Assembly: GCA_049511715.1 (NCBI GenBank)
Contig: JBEKXU010000009.1
Coordinates: 62,001-126,000, forward strand
Direction of reading: 5' to 3'
Source of the DNA: JBEKHT01 sp049511715
GTDB lineage: Bacteria; Chloroflexota; Anaerolineae; Anaerolineales; RBG-16-64-43
DNA length: 64,000 bases
Part shown: piece after piece, positions 8,409 through 18,506 of the stretch
Numbering within the stretch: position 1 is the first letter of the stretch
How the letters are laid out: each line of letters starts with the position of its first letter
Translations under genes and position numbers: made by a program
The notes under the pieces: model-generated
The model's input: the letters and a program-made list of their open reading frames with translations, nothing else
Databases searched by the model: none
Told to the model about the DNA's origin: nothing

Positions 8409-9826
8409 TGTGGAAGGTATCCTCCAACAATCAAGCGCCTGGGATTGCGGCCGTTCGACTGGATGGTCCAGATCTCAGGTGGCTGCGAAGGATCGGTTTC
8501 GTCGAAGCGTACGAAAAGAAGGGTGGAACTGTCGGGACTCCACAGGATCGAGGAGATGTTGTAGTCGGGGGCATAGGTGAACTGCTTTGGATCAGCGCCA
8601 TCCGCTTCCATGATCCACAGCTGTCGGCCGGGGGTCCAGTGAAGCGGATCCAGGTACTTGCGTGCGAAGGCGATCTGCTCACCATCTTGGGACAGAGCCG
8701 GGGAGGTATCTTCAACAACGGGCGACTTCGACAGATCTTCGATCTGATTCGTCGCTACCGTCACGCGAATCAAATGGCTGTAGAACGCGGAGGCGGGGGT
8801 CGTTCCCGCGGAAGGAGTCGATGCTGGCGCGGGCTGAGCAGATCCTTGGGTCAGCTGGATCTCAGGGAAGGTAAGATATTTCCCATCCGGAGACCAAGCG
8901 CCAACCGATCCGGACGAATTGGGTATGTCGGTGCGCTTCCCGCGGAGATCATCGACGACGGTCATCGCCAGGGTTTGGTCATAGTAAGCGAGCCAGCCCT
9001 GGGGGCCCCAGGCCGGGGTATGTGCATCGTGATCGACTTCCGATACGGCAGTGTTCTGTCGCGTTGCCACGTTCAGGATCCATACCCGGGCATTCTTAGG
9101 TGTCGTGATGCCCCCGGCACTTTGGGCCAGCTCGGCCCGTTGGTAAGCTATCTGAGTCCCATCCTGTGAAATGGCGGGGTAGCGGCACACCTCTCCATGA
9201 CAGTCGAGGAGCATTTGGGGGGATGATCCGTTCAGGTCGAGTAGGTAGAGATCGGAGCCTCCGTTGGCTGGCCCGGCGGCGTAGACGATAAAATCTCCTG
9301 TTGGGCTTACGGCGAATTCGTTGATGAACAATGCAGTTTGCAGAAGGGTCCTGCCGGAACCGGCCTGGAGCGGCAAGAGCAAGAGCTGGGACCCCTTAGC
9401 GTTGCGGGTCAGATACACGACCCGAAGCGAGGGAGAAGTGAACGACCAGCGCACGGGGAGAAGAAGGGGCAGTCCATTCTGCGCTCGAGCCCCCGCCTGA
9501 AGAGTAACCTCCACAGTCCGCCCGGCGGGCCAAGGCTGAGCAGGGAGAAGCCGGAGGGTCTGCCCCTCCCATTCCTCCGATCCCAGCACCTGGGGGTCGG
9601 TGTGCAGGTGGGACTCGACACTCGCCCGATTCATCGCTGTGCTGAAGGCAATCGTCACGGGCGAGTAACTGCCGGCTTCTTGTGAGCGGCTGGGTTGAAC
9701 CGCCAGCACTCTCGGGCAGGACAGCAAGACGACAGCGCAAAGGACGACGGCCAAGCCAATCGCTCCCAGGACCAGCGGGCTTGGACCCCTCCTTTGATGA
9801 AAGCTCAACTTGCTCGGGCGGGGCAT
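8396..9826 (-). CDS. Anchored beta-propeller (TolB/WD40-like) protein
   Basis: Protein of 476 residues: one N-terminal membrane segment (about residues 19-37, with a Cys at its end that could be lipidated), an Ig-like/SbsA-type domain (PVTIAFSTAMNRASVESHL...WSFTSP) at about 45-130, then a PD40/TolB-type beta-propeller with repeated SPTGDFIVYAA, SQDGTQIAYQR, SPDGKYLTFPE, SQDGEQIAFAR and SPDSSTLLFVR blades. Acts outside the membrane, probably in binding. The ATG at 9826 follows GGGAGAGAAG and lies 20 bp after a TATAAT box; upstream in-frame ATGs fall in or before that promoter. Operon with the redoxin. Confidence 0.82.
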   Translation of the reverse strand: MPRPSKLSFHQRRGPSPLVLGAIGLAVVLCAVVLLSCPRVLAVQPSRSQEAGSYSPVTIAFSTAMNRASVESHLHTDPQVLGSEEWEGQTLRLLPAQPWPAGRTVEVTLQAGARAQNGLPLLLPVRWSFTSPSLRVVYLTRNAKGSQLLLLPLQAGSGRTLLQTALFINEFAVSPTGDFIVYAAGPANGGSDLYLLDLNGSSPQMLLDCHGEVCRYPAISQDGTQIAYQRAELAQSAGGITTPKNARVWILNVATRQNTAVSEVDHDAHTPAWGPQGWLAYYDQTLAMTVVDDLRGKRTDIPNSSGSVGAWSPDGKYLTFPEIQLTQGSAQPAPASTPSAGTTPASAFYSHLIRVTVATNQIEDLSKSPVVEDTSPALSQDGEQIAFARKYLDPLHWTPGRQLWIMEADGADPKQFTYAPDYNISSILWSPDSSTLLFVRFDETDPSQPPEIWTIQSNGRNPRRLIVGGYLPQWLP

Positions 9827-9845
9827 CGAACTTCTCTCCCGCATC

Positions 9846-9851
9846 ATTATA
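9846..9851 (-). promoter_or_regulatory. Predicted -10 box for the beta-propeller/redoxin pair
   Basis: Reads TATAAT on the minus strand, 20 bp upstream of the chosen ATG. The -35 is poor. It supports the shorter start. Confidence 0.5.
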
Positions 9852-9857
9852 ATCATC

Positions 9858-10519
9858 CGCGTTGCCTGGATCTTTCTCGGTCGGCCTGGTCTGTAGCCAA
9901 TTCGCATAGCCCGTCAGGTTTGTGCGGCTTGGGATGGTCCCCGAGGCTGGATCGCTGAAGGACCTATCCCTGCCCACCGCCCGGGAAACGTGCCGCGGTC
10001 TGTGGGGGATGGGGCAGGCGCTGCCTAGGTATGATGCCAACCGAAAGCTGGGGGGTGTATCGAAGGTTCCTTGCGGATGGGCCCCGCCCCAAGGCGGATT
10101 TATGGAAAGGACCTGGGCCCGAGGCAATGATCCGGGCCTTGCCCGGAGTGAATCATTCGCGGCTTGCTGACCTCTCGGTCCACCTGGGAAAGTAAGGTGG
10201 GGCGGACGGGCCAGGGGGTCAGCCCGAAGGTAGGAACGAAGCCTCAGGAATTGGAGGCGGGGGATGTCCCTTGCATGCCGCGGGCAGGGGGAATAAGAGG
10301 TCAGGAACTTGGAGCCGTTAAGGAAGACTGAGGCCTCTCCCGGACGGGTGATTCCAGGCTGCCCTCGGAGATCTTTTCAAGCTGGTCTCGATTTGATAAA
10401 CTGATGCATGGGTGCAGGCTACCTCAGGGGGACGGTGCGGCTACCCTTGCCTTCCCCTGGAGGATCGTGTCGTCGCGCAAGGAGTGAAAGTCTCCGCCGC
10501 GCGGAAGAAGCGAATCAGG
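9858..10519 (+). other. Gene-free interval upstream of typA
   Basis: About 660 bp without a supportable gene. The stretch 10171-10390 is G-rich with several short inverted repeats, and was checked by eye for RNase P RNA, tmRNA, SRP RNA, T-box and common riboswitch cores; none was recognised. It probably holds the typA promoter and leader. Confidence 0.4.
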
Positions 10520-12376
10520 ATGCTGAAGGATAGAACCGATCTGCGCAACATTGCGATCATTGCACACGTTGACCACGGAAAGACCACCCTGGTGGATGGC
10601 CTTCTTCGTCAGGCGCGAGTGTTTCGTGAGAACCAACAGGTGGTTGAGCGCGTAATGGACTCTATTGATCTGGAACGGGAGCGTGGGATAACGATCTTGG
10701 CCAAGAACACAGCGCTTACGGTCTGGGATCCCCAATCAGGTCAGCAAGTGAAGATCAACATTGTGGACACCCCCGGCCATGCTGACTTCGGGGGCGAGGT
10801 GGAGAGAGTCATCAACATGGTGGACGGCGTGTTGCTTCTGGTGGACGCCGCCGAAGGGCCTATGCCCCAGACTCGCTTCGTGCTCAGACAGGCTCTGGAA
10901 AGAGGTCTGCCGGCGATCGTCGTGATCAACAAAGTAGATCGGCGGGATGCCGATGTGGCCGATTCTCTAAATCGCACCTTCGACCTTTTTGTCGAGCTTG
11001 GAGCCACGGATGAGCAGGCCGAATTCGAGGTCGTCTACACCAATGCGGTCACAGGCCAGGCGGGGTTGACGCCTCAGTTGGGCGCAGACCTCGGGCCCCT
11101 GTTTCAAGCAATCTTGCGCCGGATTCCCCCGCCGCGGGTTGATCAGGACGCGCCCCTGCAACTCCTGGTAACAAGCCTGGGCTATGACAACTATCGAGGA
11201 GTGACCGCCTTGGGCAGAATTCATGCTGGAAAGATTCGTGCCGGCCAACCCATGGCGAGACTGACGCTGCAGGGGACCACAAGGCTGGAGCGAGCGCGCT
11301 ATCTCTATGTCCACCAGGGCCTCGAGCGAGTCGAGGTCGACCAGGCCGAGGCAGGGGAGATTGTTGCCATCGCGGGTTTGGAGGAGATCGCGATTGGCGA
11401 AACTCTGGCCGATCCCGAATCGCCGGTCGCACTGCCGGCAATTCGAGTGGAAGAGCCGACCGTGCGGATGACGTTTGGAGTGAACTCGTCCCCCTTCGCT
11501 GGCAAGGAAGGACGCTGGGGAACTTCGCGGAAGCTACGCGAGCGGCTGTTTGAGGAACTGCGCCACAATGTGGCTTTGCGGGTCGAGGAAACCGAAAGCC
11601 CAGACACGTTCATGGTCTCCGGAAGGGGAGAGCTTCATCTGGCCATCCTGATTGAGACCGTGAGGCGGGAGGGATACGAATTTGAGGTCTCGCGTCCTGA
11701 GGTGATCCTCAAAACGAGTGAGACGGGCGAAGTGCTCGAGCCGTTTGAAGAAGCACACATCGAGACGAGCCCTGAAACGCTGGGGGCCGTGGTTGAGATG
11801 CTGGGCGCCCGTCGGGGCCAAATGCTTGACATGGTGGATACCAAGAAGAACAGCGTTCGGCTGACTTATCTTGTTCCCACTCGAGGCCTGCTGGGGTTTC
11901 GCTACCAGTTCCTCAATGCGACCCGCGGCCTGGGTACGCTCCATACCATTTTCCGCGAATACGGCCCGATGGCCGGTCCAATGGCCTCTCGGGCGAACGG
12001 CTCCCTGGTTGCCTGGGAGGCGGGAATGACAACAACGTTCGGGCTGAGAAACGCGGAGGAGCGGGGAGTCCTCTTTTGCGGGCCGGGAGTCGACGTCTAT
12101 GAGGGGATGGTGGTGGGAGAACAGCCGCGCCCAGGGGACCTGGCTGTCAACGTTGTTAAGAAGAAACACCTCACCAATATTCGATCCTCCAACAAGGATG
12201 TCGAGGCCCGGCTGAGCCCTGCAAAGCAGATGAGCTTGGATGAGGCGCTCGAGTTTCTGGCCGAAGACGAATTGCTGGAGGTCACGCCTCGGGCGTACAG
12301 GATTCGCAAGCGGGTCCTTGACACGCGGGAACGGGGCAAGCAGACCAAGCGGGCCAAAGAGGCATTGGTTGAGTGA
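10520..12376 (+). CDS. typA: Ribosome-associated GTPase TypA/BipA
   Basis: Translational GTPase of 618 residues related to EF-G, involved in ribosome assembly and stress adaptation. The G-domain motifs are complete: G1 AHVDHGKTT, the switch segment RERGITI, G3 DTPGHADFGG, G4 NKVD. The BipA-specific C-terminus is present (GARRGQMLDM, PTRGLLGFR, the NVVKKKHLTNIRSSNKD loop). The ATG directly before KDRTDLRNIAI gives the usual family length; the ribosome site is weak (GGAAGAAG some ten bases upstream), and an in-frame upstream GTG at 10484 is possible but has its SD too close. Confidence 0.95.
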   Translation: MLKDRTDLRNIAIIAHVDHGKTTLVDGLLRQARVFRENQQVVERVMDSIDLERERGITILAKNTALTVWDPQSGQQVKINIVDTPGHADFGGEVERVINMVDGVLLLVDAAEGPMPQTRFVLRQALERGLPAIVVINKVDRRDADVADSLNRTFDLFVELGATDEQAEFEVVYTNAVTGQAGLTPQLGADLGPLFQAILRRIPPPRVDQDAPLQLLVTSLGYDNYRGVTALGRIHAGKIRAGQPMARLTLQGTTRLERARYLYVHQGLERVEVDQAEAGEIVAIAGLEEIAIGETLADPESPVALPAIRVEEPTVRMTFGVNSSPFAGKEGRWGTSRKLRERLFEELRHNVALRVEETESPDTFMVSGRGELHLAILIETVRREGYEFEVSRPEVILKTSETGEVLEPFEEAHIETSPETLGAVVEMLGARRGQMLDMVDTKKNSVRLTYLVPTRGLLGFRYQFLNATRGLGTLHTIFREYGPMAGPMASRANGSLVAWEAGMTTTFGLRNAEERGVLFCGPGVDVYEGMVVGEQPRPGDLAVNVVKKKHLTNIRSSNKDVEARLSPAKQMSLDEALEFLAEDELLEVTPRAYRIRKRVLDTRERGKQTKRAKEALVE

Positions 12377-13136
12377 GCCCTTCGCTTCGAAGGCGCTTGA
12401 GGAGATCGTGAGGCCCCCGGTCCATCCCGACCAATTCTTTCCTCTGGACCGAACCCGCTTCGATGGCTTCCCGATATCCAGAGGGTTCACCTCGGGCTTC
12501 GGGCGACCACAGGGGGATCGGCGGCTTCACCTGTAGAAGATACGCCTCGCACTGATGTGCAGGAATTGCTCTGCCCTCGTCGTGAGTCCAGTCCCGGGGT
12601 TCGATTGACAAAGCTGTTCGAGTGAGGGATCGAGTCGGCCGTGGCGGTTCCAGCGAAGGGCCTCTGGGAGGCGTAACTTGTCGCTCGGCCGCTGTTGCAG
12701 GTTTGGACCCCAAAGGGTCGATCTGGGCGGACGGGTCCTGGGCGCTGTGGACGGTGCCCCTGATGGCTATTTGGGTTATGGGGCTGACCTGATCTCAGCC
12801 AGGCGGAGCCAGGAGGCGTCTGGTCCGTGCGTGATGGGCAACAAGCGCACGTGGGTCCGGGACGACAGCCCGGGCGCTGCCGGCATGGCGCTGTTCCGCC
12901 AGATTGGAAAGGGTGCCGAGCCCAGTCCCATTTCGACGCAGCTCTGGACTCGGTGTCGAATTGTTCCGCCCCAGGCCCGGGGCGATGTCCGCCACGCAAC
13001 GGCCTCCCCGCGTCCTTTGCCGAATGCTGACCGTTCCTCCGTCGTCCAAGGCGCGCATTTGTCCGGACAGCGCGATGGTCTCAATAGGTTGCCCTTGGAA
13101 TGTGAACGTTTGGGGCAACAAGGCCTCAGTTGCCTG
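12377..13136 (+). other. Gene-free interval between typA and dnaE
   Basis: About 760 bp with overlapping open frames in several directions but none with recognisable domains, a good ribosome site or conserved-looking composition. A minus-strand frame at 12795-13196 (133 codons) was considered and is not supported. It could be a decayed gene. Confidence 0.4.
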
Positions 13137-13145
13137 TGCTATAAT
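13137..13145 (+). promoter_or_regulatory. Predicted extended -10 promoter for dnaE
   Basis: Reads TGCTATAAT, an extended -10, about 54 bp upstream of the dnaE ATG. No convincing -35. Confidence 0.5.
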
Positions 13146-13198
13146 CAAATTGGCTAAAACCCCAAGCTCTGCCTCAATTGATCGGCGGTGCCTCACCC

Positions 13199-16100
13199 AT
13201 GACCTTCGCTCATCTGCATGTGCATTCTGAATACTCGTTGCTGGATGGGCTGGGGAAGGTGAATCGACTTGTGGCGCGGGCGAAGGAGCTCAACATGCCC
13301 GCGCTTGCGTTAACTGATCATGGCACGCTTTTTGGGGTGATTGAGTTCTATCACACAGCCAAGGCGGCCGGGATCCGCCCGATCATCGGGGTGGAGGCAT
13401 ACCTCGCCTCCCGCAGCATGATGGAGAAAGACGCCCGGCTGGACCGCGAGCCGTTTCACCTGTTGCTCCTGGCCGAAAACGATGCCGGGTACCACAATCT
13501 CCTGCAAATCGCCACGGCGGCCCAGTTGCAGGGGTTTTACTACCGTCCCCGCATTGACCACGAATACCTGGCATCTCATTCCGAGGGATTGATCTGCACC
13601 TCAGGATGTCTGGCGGCGGAGATACCGCGGGCAATCGCGGAAGGACGCGAGACAGAGGCCAAGCGGCTGCTGGACTGGTACTTCGGAGTTTTCGGTCGGG
13701 ACCATTTCTACTTGGAACTGCAACGTCACGAGATCCCGGAGCTGGATGTTGTTAATCGACGTCTCCTGGAGTTGGCCCCGCGATTCGGAGCCCGGCTGGT
13801 AGCCACGAACGATGTCCACTATGTCCTGGCGGAGGACAGCGTAGCACACGACATCCTGCTCTGCATCCAGACGGGATCATTGGTGAGTGATCCGAATCGC
13901 ATGCGCATGTCCGACGCCAGCTATTATCTGCGCAGCCCGGAGGAGATGAGGTCCCTTTTTGCAGAGGTTCCAGAGGCTTTGAGTAACACGCTGGAGATTG
14001 CGGAGCGGTGTGATGTCGATTTGGATTTCAAAGGCTATCACCTGCCCAGTTTTCCGCTGCCGCCGGACCAGTCCGCGCAAGACTACTTGATGGCCCTCTG
14101 CGAGGAAGGATTGCAGCAGCGATACGGCGAGAAATCTGGCGACCCCTCGGTCCGAGAACGGCTCCGGCATGAACTCGAAGTGATCCACGCGATGAATTTT
14201 GATACCTACTTTCTCATCGTGTGGGATCTCTGTCGGTTCGCGCGCGAGCAAGGGATCTGGTACAACGCTCGAGGCTCCGCGGCCGGATCCCTCGTCGCTT
14301 TCGCCCTCGGGATCACTTTGGTTGATCCCCTGGATCAGGGGCTCCTCTTTGAGCGTTTCCTCAACCCAGGTCGCGTGAGCATGCCGGACATTGATCTGGA
14401 TTTCCAGGACGACCTGCGAGCTCGCGTGCTGGAGTACGCTGTGGAACGGTATGGTCGCGACCGGGTCGCTCAAATCATTACCTTCGGCACGATGGCGGCC
14501 CGGGCCGCCGTGCGAGATGTCGGTCGCGTGCTGGACATTCCCCTTTCCGAGGTCGATCGGGTCGCCAAGCTGATTCCCTATGTTCCAGGGAAGCCGGTTA
14601 CCCTCCGGGAGGCCTTGGCGGACATAGGCCCCCTGAAGGAGGTCTACGAGAGTACCGACTACATCCGCAACTTGATCGACACAGCGGTGAAGCTCGAGGG
14701 CGTGATTCGCAATGCGGGGACCCACGCCGCGGGAGTGGTGATCACGGACCGGCCCTTGATTGAGTACCTGCCGCTTCACCGACCGACCCACGGTACTCTC
14801 GAAGACAATCCGGTCGGGGTGGTGACCCAGTTCGAGATGCAGGTCTTGGAGGAACTGGGATTGCTCAAGGTGGACTTTCTTGGGTTGGCGACGCTCACGG
14901 TGATGCAGCGCGCCTGTGAGTTAATTAGTGAGCGCCGGGGTATCGATCTGAACCTGGAGAACCTCCCGGTGGACGATCCGGCGATCTACGAGCTGTTGGG
15001 ACGAGGGGATGTGGCCGGAGTGTTTCAGGTGGAGGGCTCCGGAATGCGGCGTTACCTCATGGAGATGCAACCAAAGGGGCTGGCCAATGTCATCGCCATG
15101 ATCGCCCTTTACCGCCCCGGTCCGATCGATTTCATCCCCACCTATATTCGTCGGATGCACGGAGAGGAAACTGTCGAATATCGGCATCCGGATCTCGAAC
15201 CCATTTTGCGTGAAACGTACGGCATTCCGATCTACCAGGAACAGTTGATGCGAGCGGCCATCCAGCTGGCCGGGTACACGGCGAGCGAGGCAGATGATCT
15301 GCGCAGGGCAGTCGCCAAGAAAAAGGCTGGGGCCCTCCAGGCGCATCGCAAGCGCTTCGTCGAGGGGTGCGGGAACAGAGGAATCGACCATAGGACCGCC
15401 GAAGCCATTTACGACGATTGGGAGGGTTTCGCGCGCTACGGTTTCAACAAGGCTCACGCGGCCGATTATGGGGTAATTTGCGCCAAGACGGCCTACCTCA
15501 AGGCCCAGTTCCCGGTCGAATTCATGACGGCCTTGCTGAGCGTCACGAAGGCCGAGACGGAAAAAGTTGCGCTGTATATTGCCGATGCCCGCCACCTGGG
15601 GATCGAAGTGCGGCCGCCGGACATTAACTTCAGCCAATGGGACTTTGCGATCGAGGACCTGCCCGCCGGCGGCACTGCCATTCGCTATGGTTTGGGGGCC
15701 ATCAAGAACGTGGGTGAAGCGGCCATCCAGGGCCTGATCGAGGCTCGGAGTCAGGGTGGGCCCTTCCGCAACCTGGACGACTTCGTTCGACGGATCGACT
15801 TGCGCAAGGTCGGTCGCCGGGCCCTCGAGTCCCTGGCCAAAGTCGGCGCGCTGGATGCCCTCGGCAATCGAGTGTCAATCTTGGACGCGATGGACCGGCT
15901 GCTCTCGGCCTCGGCGCAGCAGTTTCGCGCGGCCGACGTGGGACAGCTGAGCCTGTTTGCAGGGTCAACGGCTGGGTCGATCGATGTCATTCAGCTTGCT
16001 GCTCCTGCTCAGCCCGTTCCCCAGCGGACCCTGCTTGAATGGGAGCGAGAGCTGCTCGGACTGTATGTCAGCGACCACCCTCTCTCCCCCTACTTGGCCG

Positions 16101-17053
16101 ACCTGCAGCGGATCGTCACCCACTTCAGCGGCGAATGGGGGGAAGAACTGGCCGGCCAGCCGGTGCGGGTGGCTGGTTTGGTTACGCAGATGCGTGCGCA
16201 TCAGACCCGCAACGGCCACGCCATGGGTTTTGTCTCCGTAGAAGACATTCAGGGGGTTATGGAGGTCACCGTTTTCCCCTCCCTCTGGTCCAAGGTCAAG
16301 GACTGGTTGCACCCAGACCTGATCGTGGTCGTGGAGGGCAAGGCCGAAGCCGGCGGCTCGACGCCGCGCGTGCTGGCCGACAAGATCACCACAGACCTGA
16401 AGGCCACAGAACCGACGAAACGGACGGCGGCTGGACTGACGAAAACAGACCTGCCGGCTCAGCCACAGACTGCAGAATCCTGTCCGACGGATCAAATTGA
16501 GGCTGGGGGTTTGGCTTCGACCGATGCCTCTCCGGTCGGTTCCTTCGCCGACGAGCCTTTGGAAGTGGTCTCGAGCCCGGATCTCTTTCTGGAGGACGGC
16601 TCCTTGGGGGACATGCCCAAGTCGGTCGTTGCTCCTGCCGTTCCGGTGACGGTTGCGGCAGGCGGAGACCTGTCCGCGGCGTCATCCTCCCTCGAGGGTC
16701 TCCCCCTGCCTGTTCCCCACGACCCCATGACGCTGGCCGCCGTGCTGAGGGAAAAGGCCAAGAACCCTTTGGGACTAGCTCACAGCTTGCCGCCCGGACC
16801 ATTGCTGGTGACCGTTTCGCTCTGCGAGAGCGGCGACCGAAACAGGGATGTCCGGCGCATGCGAGCTGTTCATGGGCTTCTAGCGAGTTATCCCGGTCAA
16901 GACCGGTTCTCTTTCCGCGTGATCGAAGGAAGCCGCACCTGGGTTTTGGAGTTCCCGAACGACACGACCGGCTACTGTGAGGAATTGGAAGTCCGTTTGC
17001 TAAAACTCCTCGGCCCGGGGGCCATTGATGTTCGGCCCTGGCGCGTCCAGTAG
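13199..17053 (+). CDS. dnaE: DNA polymerase III alpha subunit
   Basis: Replicative polymerase, 1284 residues. Order: PHP domain at the N-terminus (FAHLHVHSEYSLLDG), the C-family polymerase palm with catalytic aspartates in PDIDLDF (about residues 397-401), the thumb/fingers region (ARYGFNKAHAADYG), tandem HhH, an OB fold (VRVAGLVTQMRAHQTRNG...GVMEVTVFP) near 980-1060, then a low-complexity Pro/Ser/Thr linker of about 110 residues and a small C-terminal domain. The start is not marked by a good ribosome site; a TTG seven codons earlier is an alternative. Slightly longer than E. coli DnaE because of the linker. Confidence 0.95.
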   Translation: MTFAHLHVHSEYSLLDGLGKVNRLVARAKELNMPALALTDHGTLFGVIEFYHTAKAAGIRPIIGVEAYLASRSMMEKDARLDREPFHLLLLAENDAGYHNLLQIATAAQLQGFYYRPRIDHEYLASHSEGLICTSGCLAAEIPRAIAEGRETEAKRLLDWYFGVFGRDHFYLELQRHEIPELDVVNRRLLELAPRFGARLVATNDVHYVLAEDSVAHDILLCIQTGSLVSDPNRMRMSDASYYLRSPEEMRSLFAEVPEALSNTLEIAERCDVDLDFKGYHLPSFPLPPDQSAQDYLMALCEEGLQQRYGEKSGDPSVRERLRHELEVIHAMNFDTYFLIVWDLCRFAREQGIWYNARGSAAGSLVAFALGITLVDPLDQGLLFERFLNPGRVSMPDIDLDFQDDLRARVLEYAVERYGRDRVAQIITFGTMAARAAVRDVGRVLDIPLSEVDRVAKLIPYVPGKPVTLREALADIGPLKEVYESTDYIRNLIDTAVKLEGVIRNAGTHAAGVVITDRPLIEYLPLHRPTHGTLEDNPVGVVTQFEMQVLEELGLLKVDFLGLATLTVMQRACELISERRGIDLNLENLPVDDPAIYELLGRGDVAGVFQVEGSGMRRYLMEMQPKGLANVIAMIALYRPGPIDFIPTYIRRMHGEETVEYRHPDLEPILRETYGIPIYQEQLMRAAIQLAGYTASEADDLRRAVAKKKAGALQAHRKRFVEGCGNRGIDHRTAEAIYDDWEGFARYGFNKAHAADYGVICAKTAYLKAQFPVEFMTALLSVTKAETEKVALYIADARHLGIEVRPPDINFSQWDFAIEDLPAGGTAIRYGLGAIKNVGEAAIQGLIEARSQGGPFRNLDDFVRRIDLRKVGRRALESLAKVGALDALGNRVSILDAMDRLLSASAQQFRAADVGQLSLFAGSTAGSIDVIQLAAPAQPVPQRTLLEWERELLGLYVSDHPLSPYLADLQRIVTHFSGEWGEELAGQPVRVAGLVTQMRAHQTRNGHAMGFVSVEDIQGVMEVTVFPSLWSKVKDWLHPDLIVVVEGKAEAGGSTPRVLADKITTDLKATEPTKRTAAGLTKTDLPAQPQTAESCPTDQIEAGGLASTDASPVGSFADEPLEVVSSPDLFLEDGSLGDMPKSVVAPAVPVTVAAGGDLSAASSSLEGLPLPVPHDPMTLAAVLREKAKNPLGLAHSLPPGPLLVTVSLCESGDRNRDVRRMRAVHGLLASYPGQDRFSFRVIEGSRTWVLEFPNDTTGYCEELEVRLLKLLGPGAIDVRPWRVQ

Positions 17054-17192
17054 TGGCCTAGTCGCGACCCCTCAGCCTGGAATTTGACCGATCGCAGTTC
17101 CGGCGGCCAGGTTTCCCCCCGGTTGAACGCTCGCCTTGTGCTGGCCCAGGAGAAGAGATCTCACCCAGAATAAATGAGCGAGGGGCCAGGGG

Positions 17193-17256
17193 TATAATCG
17201 CTGCGAGGACCGAGCCTTGACCGGTCCAGGCTGCGATCGGATGAGACGTCCTCATC
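17193..17256 (+). promoter_or_regulatory. Predicted promoter and short structured leader of the phosphofructokinase gene
   Basis: TATAAT at 17193-17198 has no good -35. The leader contains two inverted repeats: GGACCG/CGGTCC (17207-17227) and GATGAG/CTCATC (17240-17256), the second ending about 9 bp before the GGGAGG ribosome site. They could be hairpins or operator half-sites. Confidence 0.35.
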
Positions 17257-17278
17257 TCACCCAGTTGGGAGGCTCGAG

Positions 17279-18439
17279 ATGCGAATCGGAATCCTCACCG
17301 GGGGCGGGGATGTCCCCGGCTTGAATCCCTGCATCAAGACAGTGGTCCTGCGCGCTCAAGAGAATGGCTGGGAGGTCCTTGGGATTCGAGGAGGGTGGAG
17401 AGGGCTGCTCAACTACAATCCTGCAAAGGGGGAATCTGGAAACCAGGAGTGGGTGTCCGCCGCAACCAGCCAAACGGTTCGGACGGTTGATCGGACGGGC
17501 GGAACCTACCTACACACTTCCCGAACCAACCCCCAGAAAGTCCGACCCAAAGAACTCCCGCGATTCTTGGAGGCGAAATATCTATTCCAAGATGGGCAGA
17601 AAGACGTGGACTGCACCTCCCATGTACTGCAAGTGCTGGAGCGGCTGGGGATTGATGCCTTGGTTCCGATTGGCGGCGACGACACTCTTTCCTACGCAGT
17701 GCGGCTCCATCGTGAGGGGGTTCGCATTGTGGCCGTCCCGAAAACCATGGATAACGACGTCTTCGGCACGGACTATTGCATCGGTTTCAGCACTGCGGTC
17801 ACCCGGGCGGTGGAGTTTATTCATGCCTTGCGCACCCCGGCCGGGAGCCACGAGCGCATCGCCGTGGTTGAGGTTTTCGGGCGCAACAGCGGGGAGACGT
17901 CCCTGATTGCAGCCCATTTGGCGGCAGCGGATCGGGCGTTGATCAGCGAAGTTCCCGCGGATATTAACCGTTTGGCCCAACTGCTGGGCGAAGATCGCCA
18001 GAGGAATCCCAGCCGCTATGCCATGCTCGTTGTATCGGAAGGGGCTAGCTTGACCGGAGGCGGAATTGTCGAGCGCGGCCAGGCGGATGCCTATGGCCAC
18101 AAGAAGCTCGGCGGTATCGGCCAGCAGGTAGCGGAAGCCATCACGAGCATTTCGGGAATCGATTGCTTGGTTCAGGAAGTGGCCTACCTTATGAGGGCCG
18201 GTGCTCCGGACTCGCTGGATCGAATGGTCGCCACCTCCTTTGGGAACTTGGCCATCGAGGAGATCCAGAAGGGCGAGTTCGGGCGAATGGTGGCCCTGCA
18301 GAAAGGGGTCTATGCCACCGTGCCCGTCGAGACTTGTACTCAGGGGGTCAAGAGGGTCGATGTGGAGCAGTTCTACGACTCCGACCAATATCGCCCTCGC
18401 GTCGAGCATATCTTGGGCAAACCAGTGTTTCTCTACTAG
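17279..18439 (+). CDS. 6-phosphofructokinase, PPi-type active site
   Basis: Phosphorylates fructose 6-phosphate in glycolysis; 386 residues. The N-terminal nucleotide/PPi loop LTGGGDVPGLN is intact. The active-site pair is of the pyrophosphate-dependent kind: GGDDT (Asp135, where ATP enzymes have Gly) and PKTMDND (Lys155, where ATP enzymes have Gly). This is established for PPi-PFK specificity, so a reversible PPi-linked enzyme is expected. ATG start with GGGAGG upstream. Overlap with the following membrane protein is absent (67 bp gap). Confidence 0.9.
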   Translation: MRIGILTGGGDVPGLNPCIKTVVLRAQENGWEVLGIRGGWRGLLNYNPAKGESGNQEWVSAATSQTVRTVDRTGGTYLHTSRTNPQKVRPKELPRFLEAKYLFQDGQKDVDCTSHVLQVLERLGIDALVPIGGDDTLSYAVRLHREGVRIVAVPKTMDNDVFGTDYCIGFSTAVTRAVEFIHALRTPAGSHERIAVVEVFGRNSGETSLIAAHLAAADRALISEVPADINRLAQLLGEDRQRNPSRYAMLVVSEGASLTGGGIVERGQADAYGHKKLGGIGQQVAEAITSISGIDCLVQEVAYLMRAGAPDSLDRMVATSFGNLAIEEIQKGEFGRMVALQKGVYATVPVETCTQGVKRVDVEQFYDSDQYRPRVEHILGKPVFLY

Positions 18440-18506
18440 GGGGGACGGGTCGAGTAGCCGACCTGGAGAGAGGCGTTCGGGTCGCATAGGGGAAAAGAAG
18501 CTGGCC

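Noticed and set aside
10171..10390. Possible structured RNA upstream of typA
   Set aside because: G-rich with short repeats, but no match to conserved cores of RNase P RNA, tmRNA, SRP RNA, T-box or common riboswitches.
12795..13196. 133-codon minus-strand frame between typA and dnaE
   Set aside because: Looks partly protein-like, but has no recognised family and its start overlaps the dnaE promoter; support too weak.
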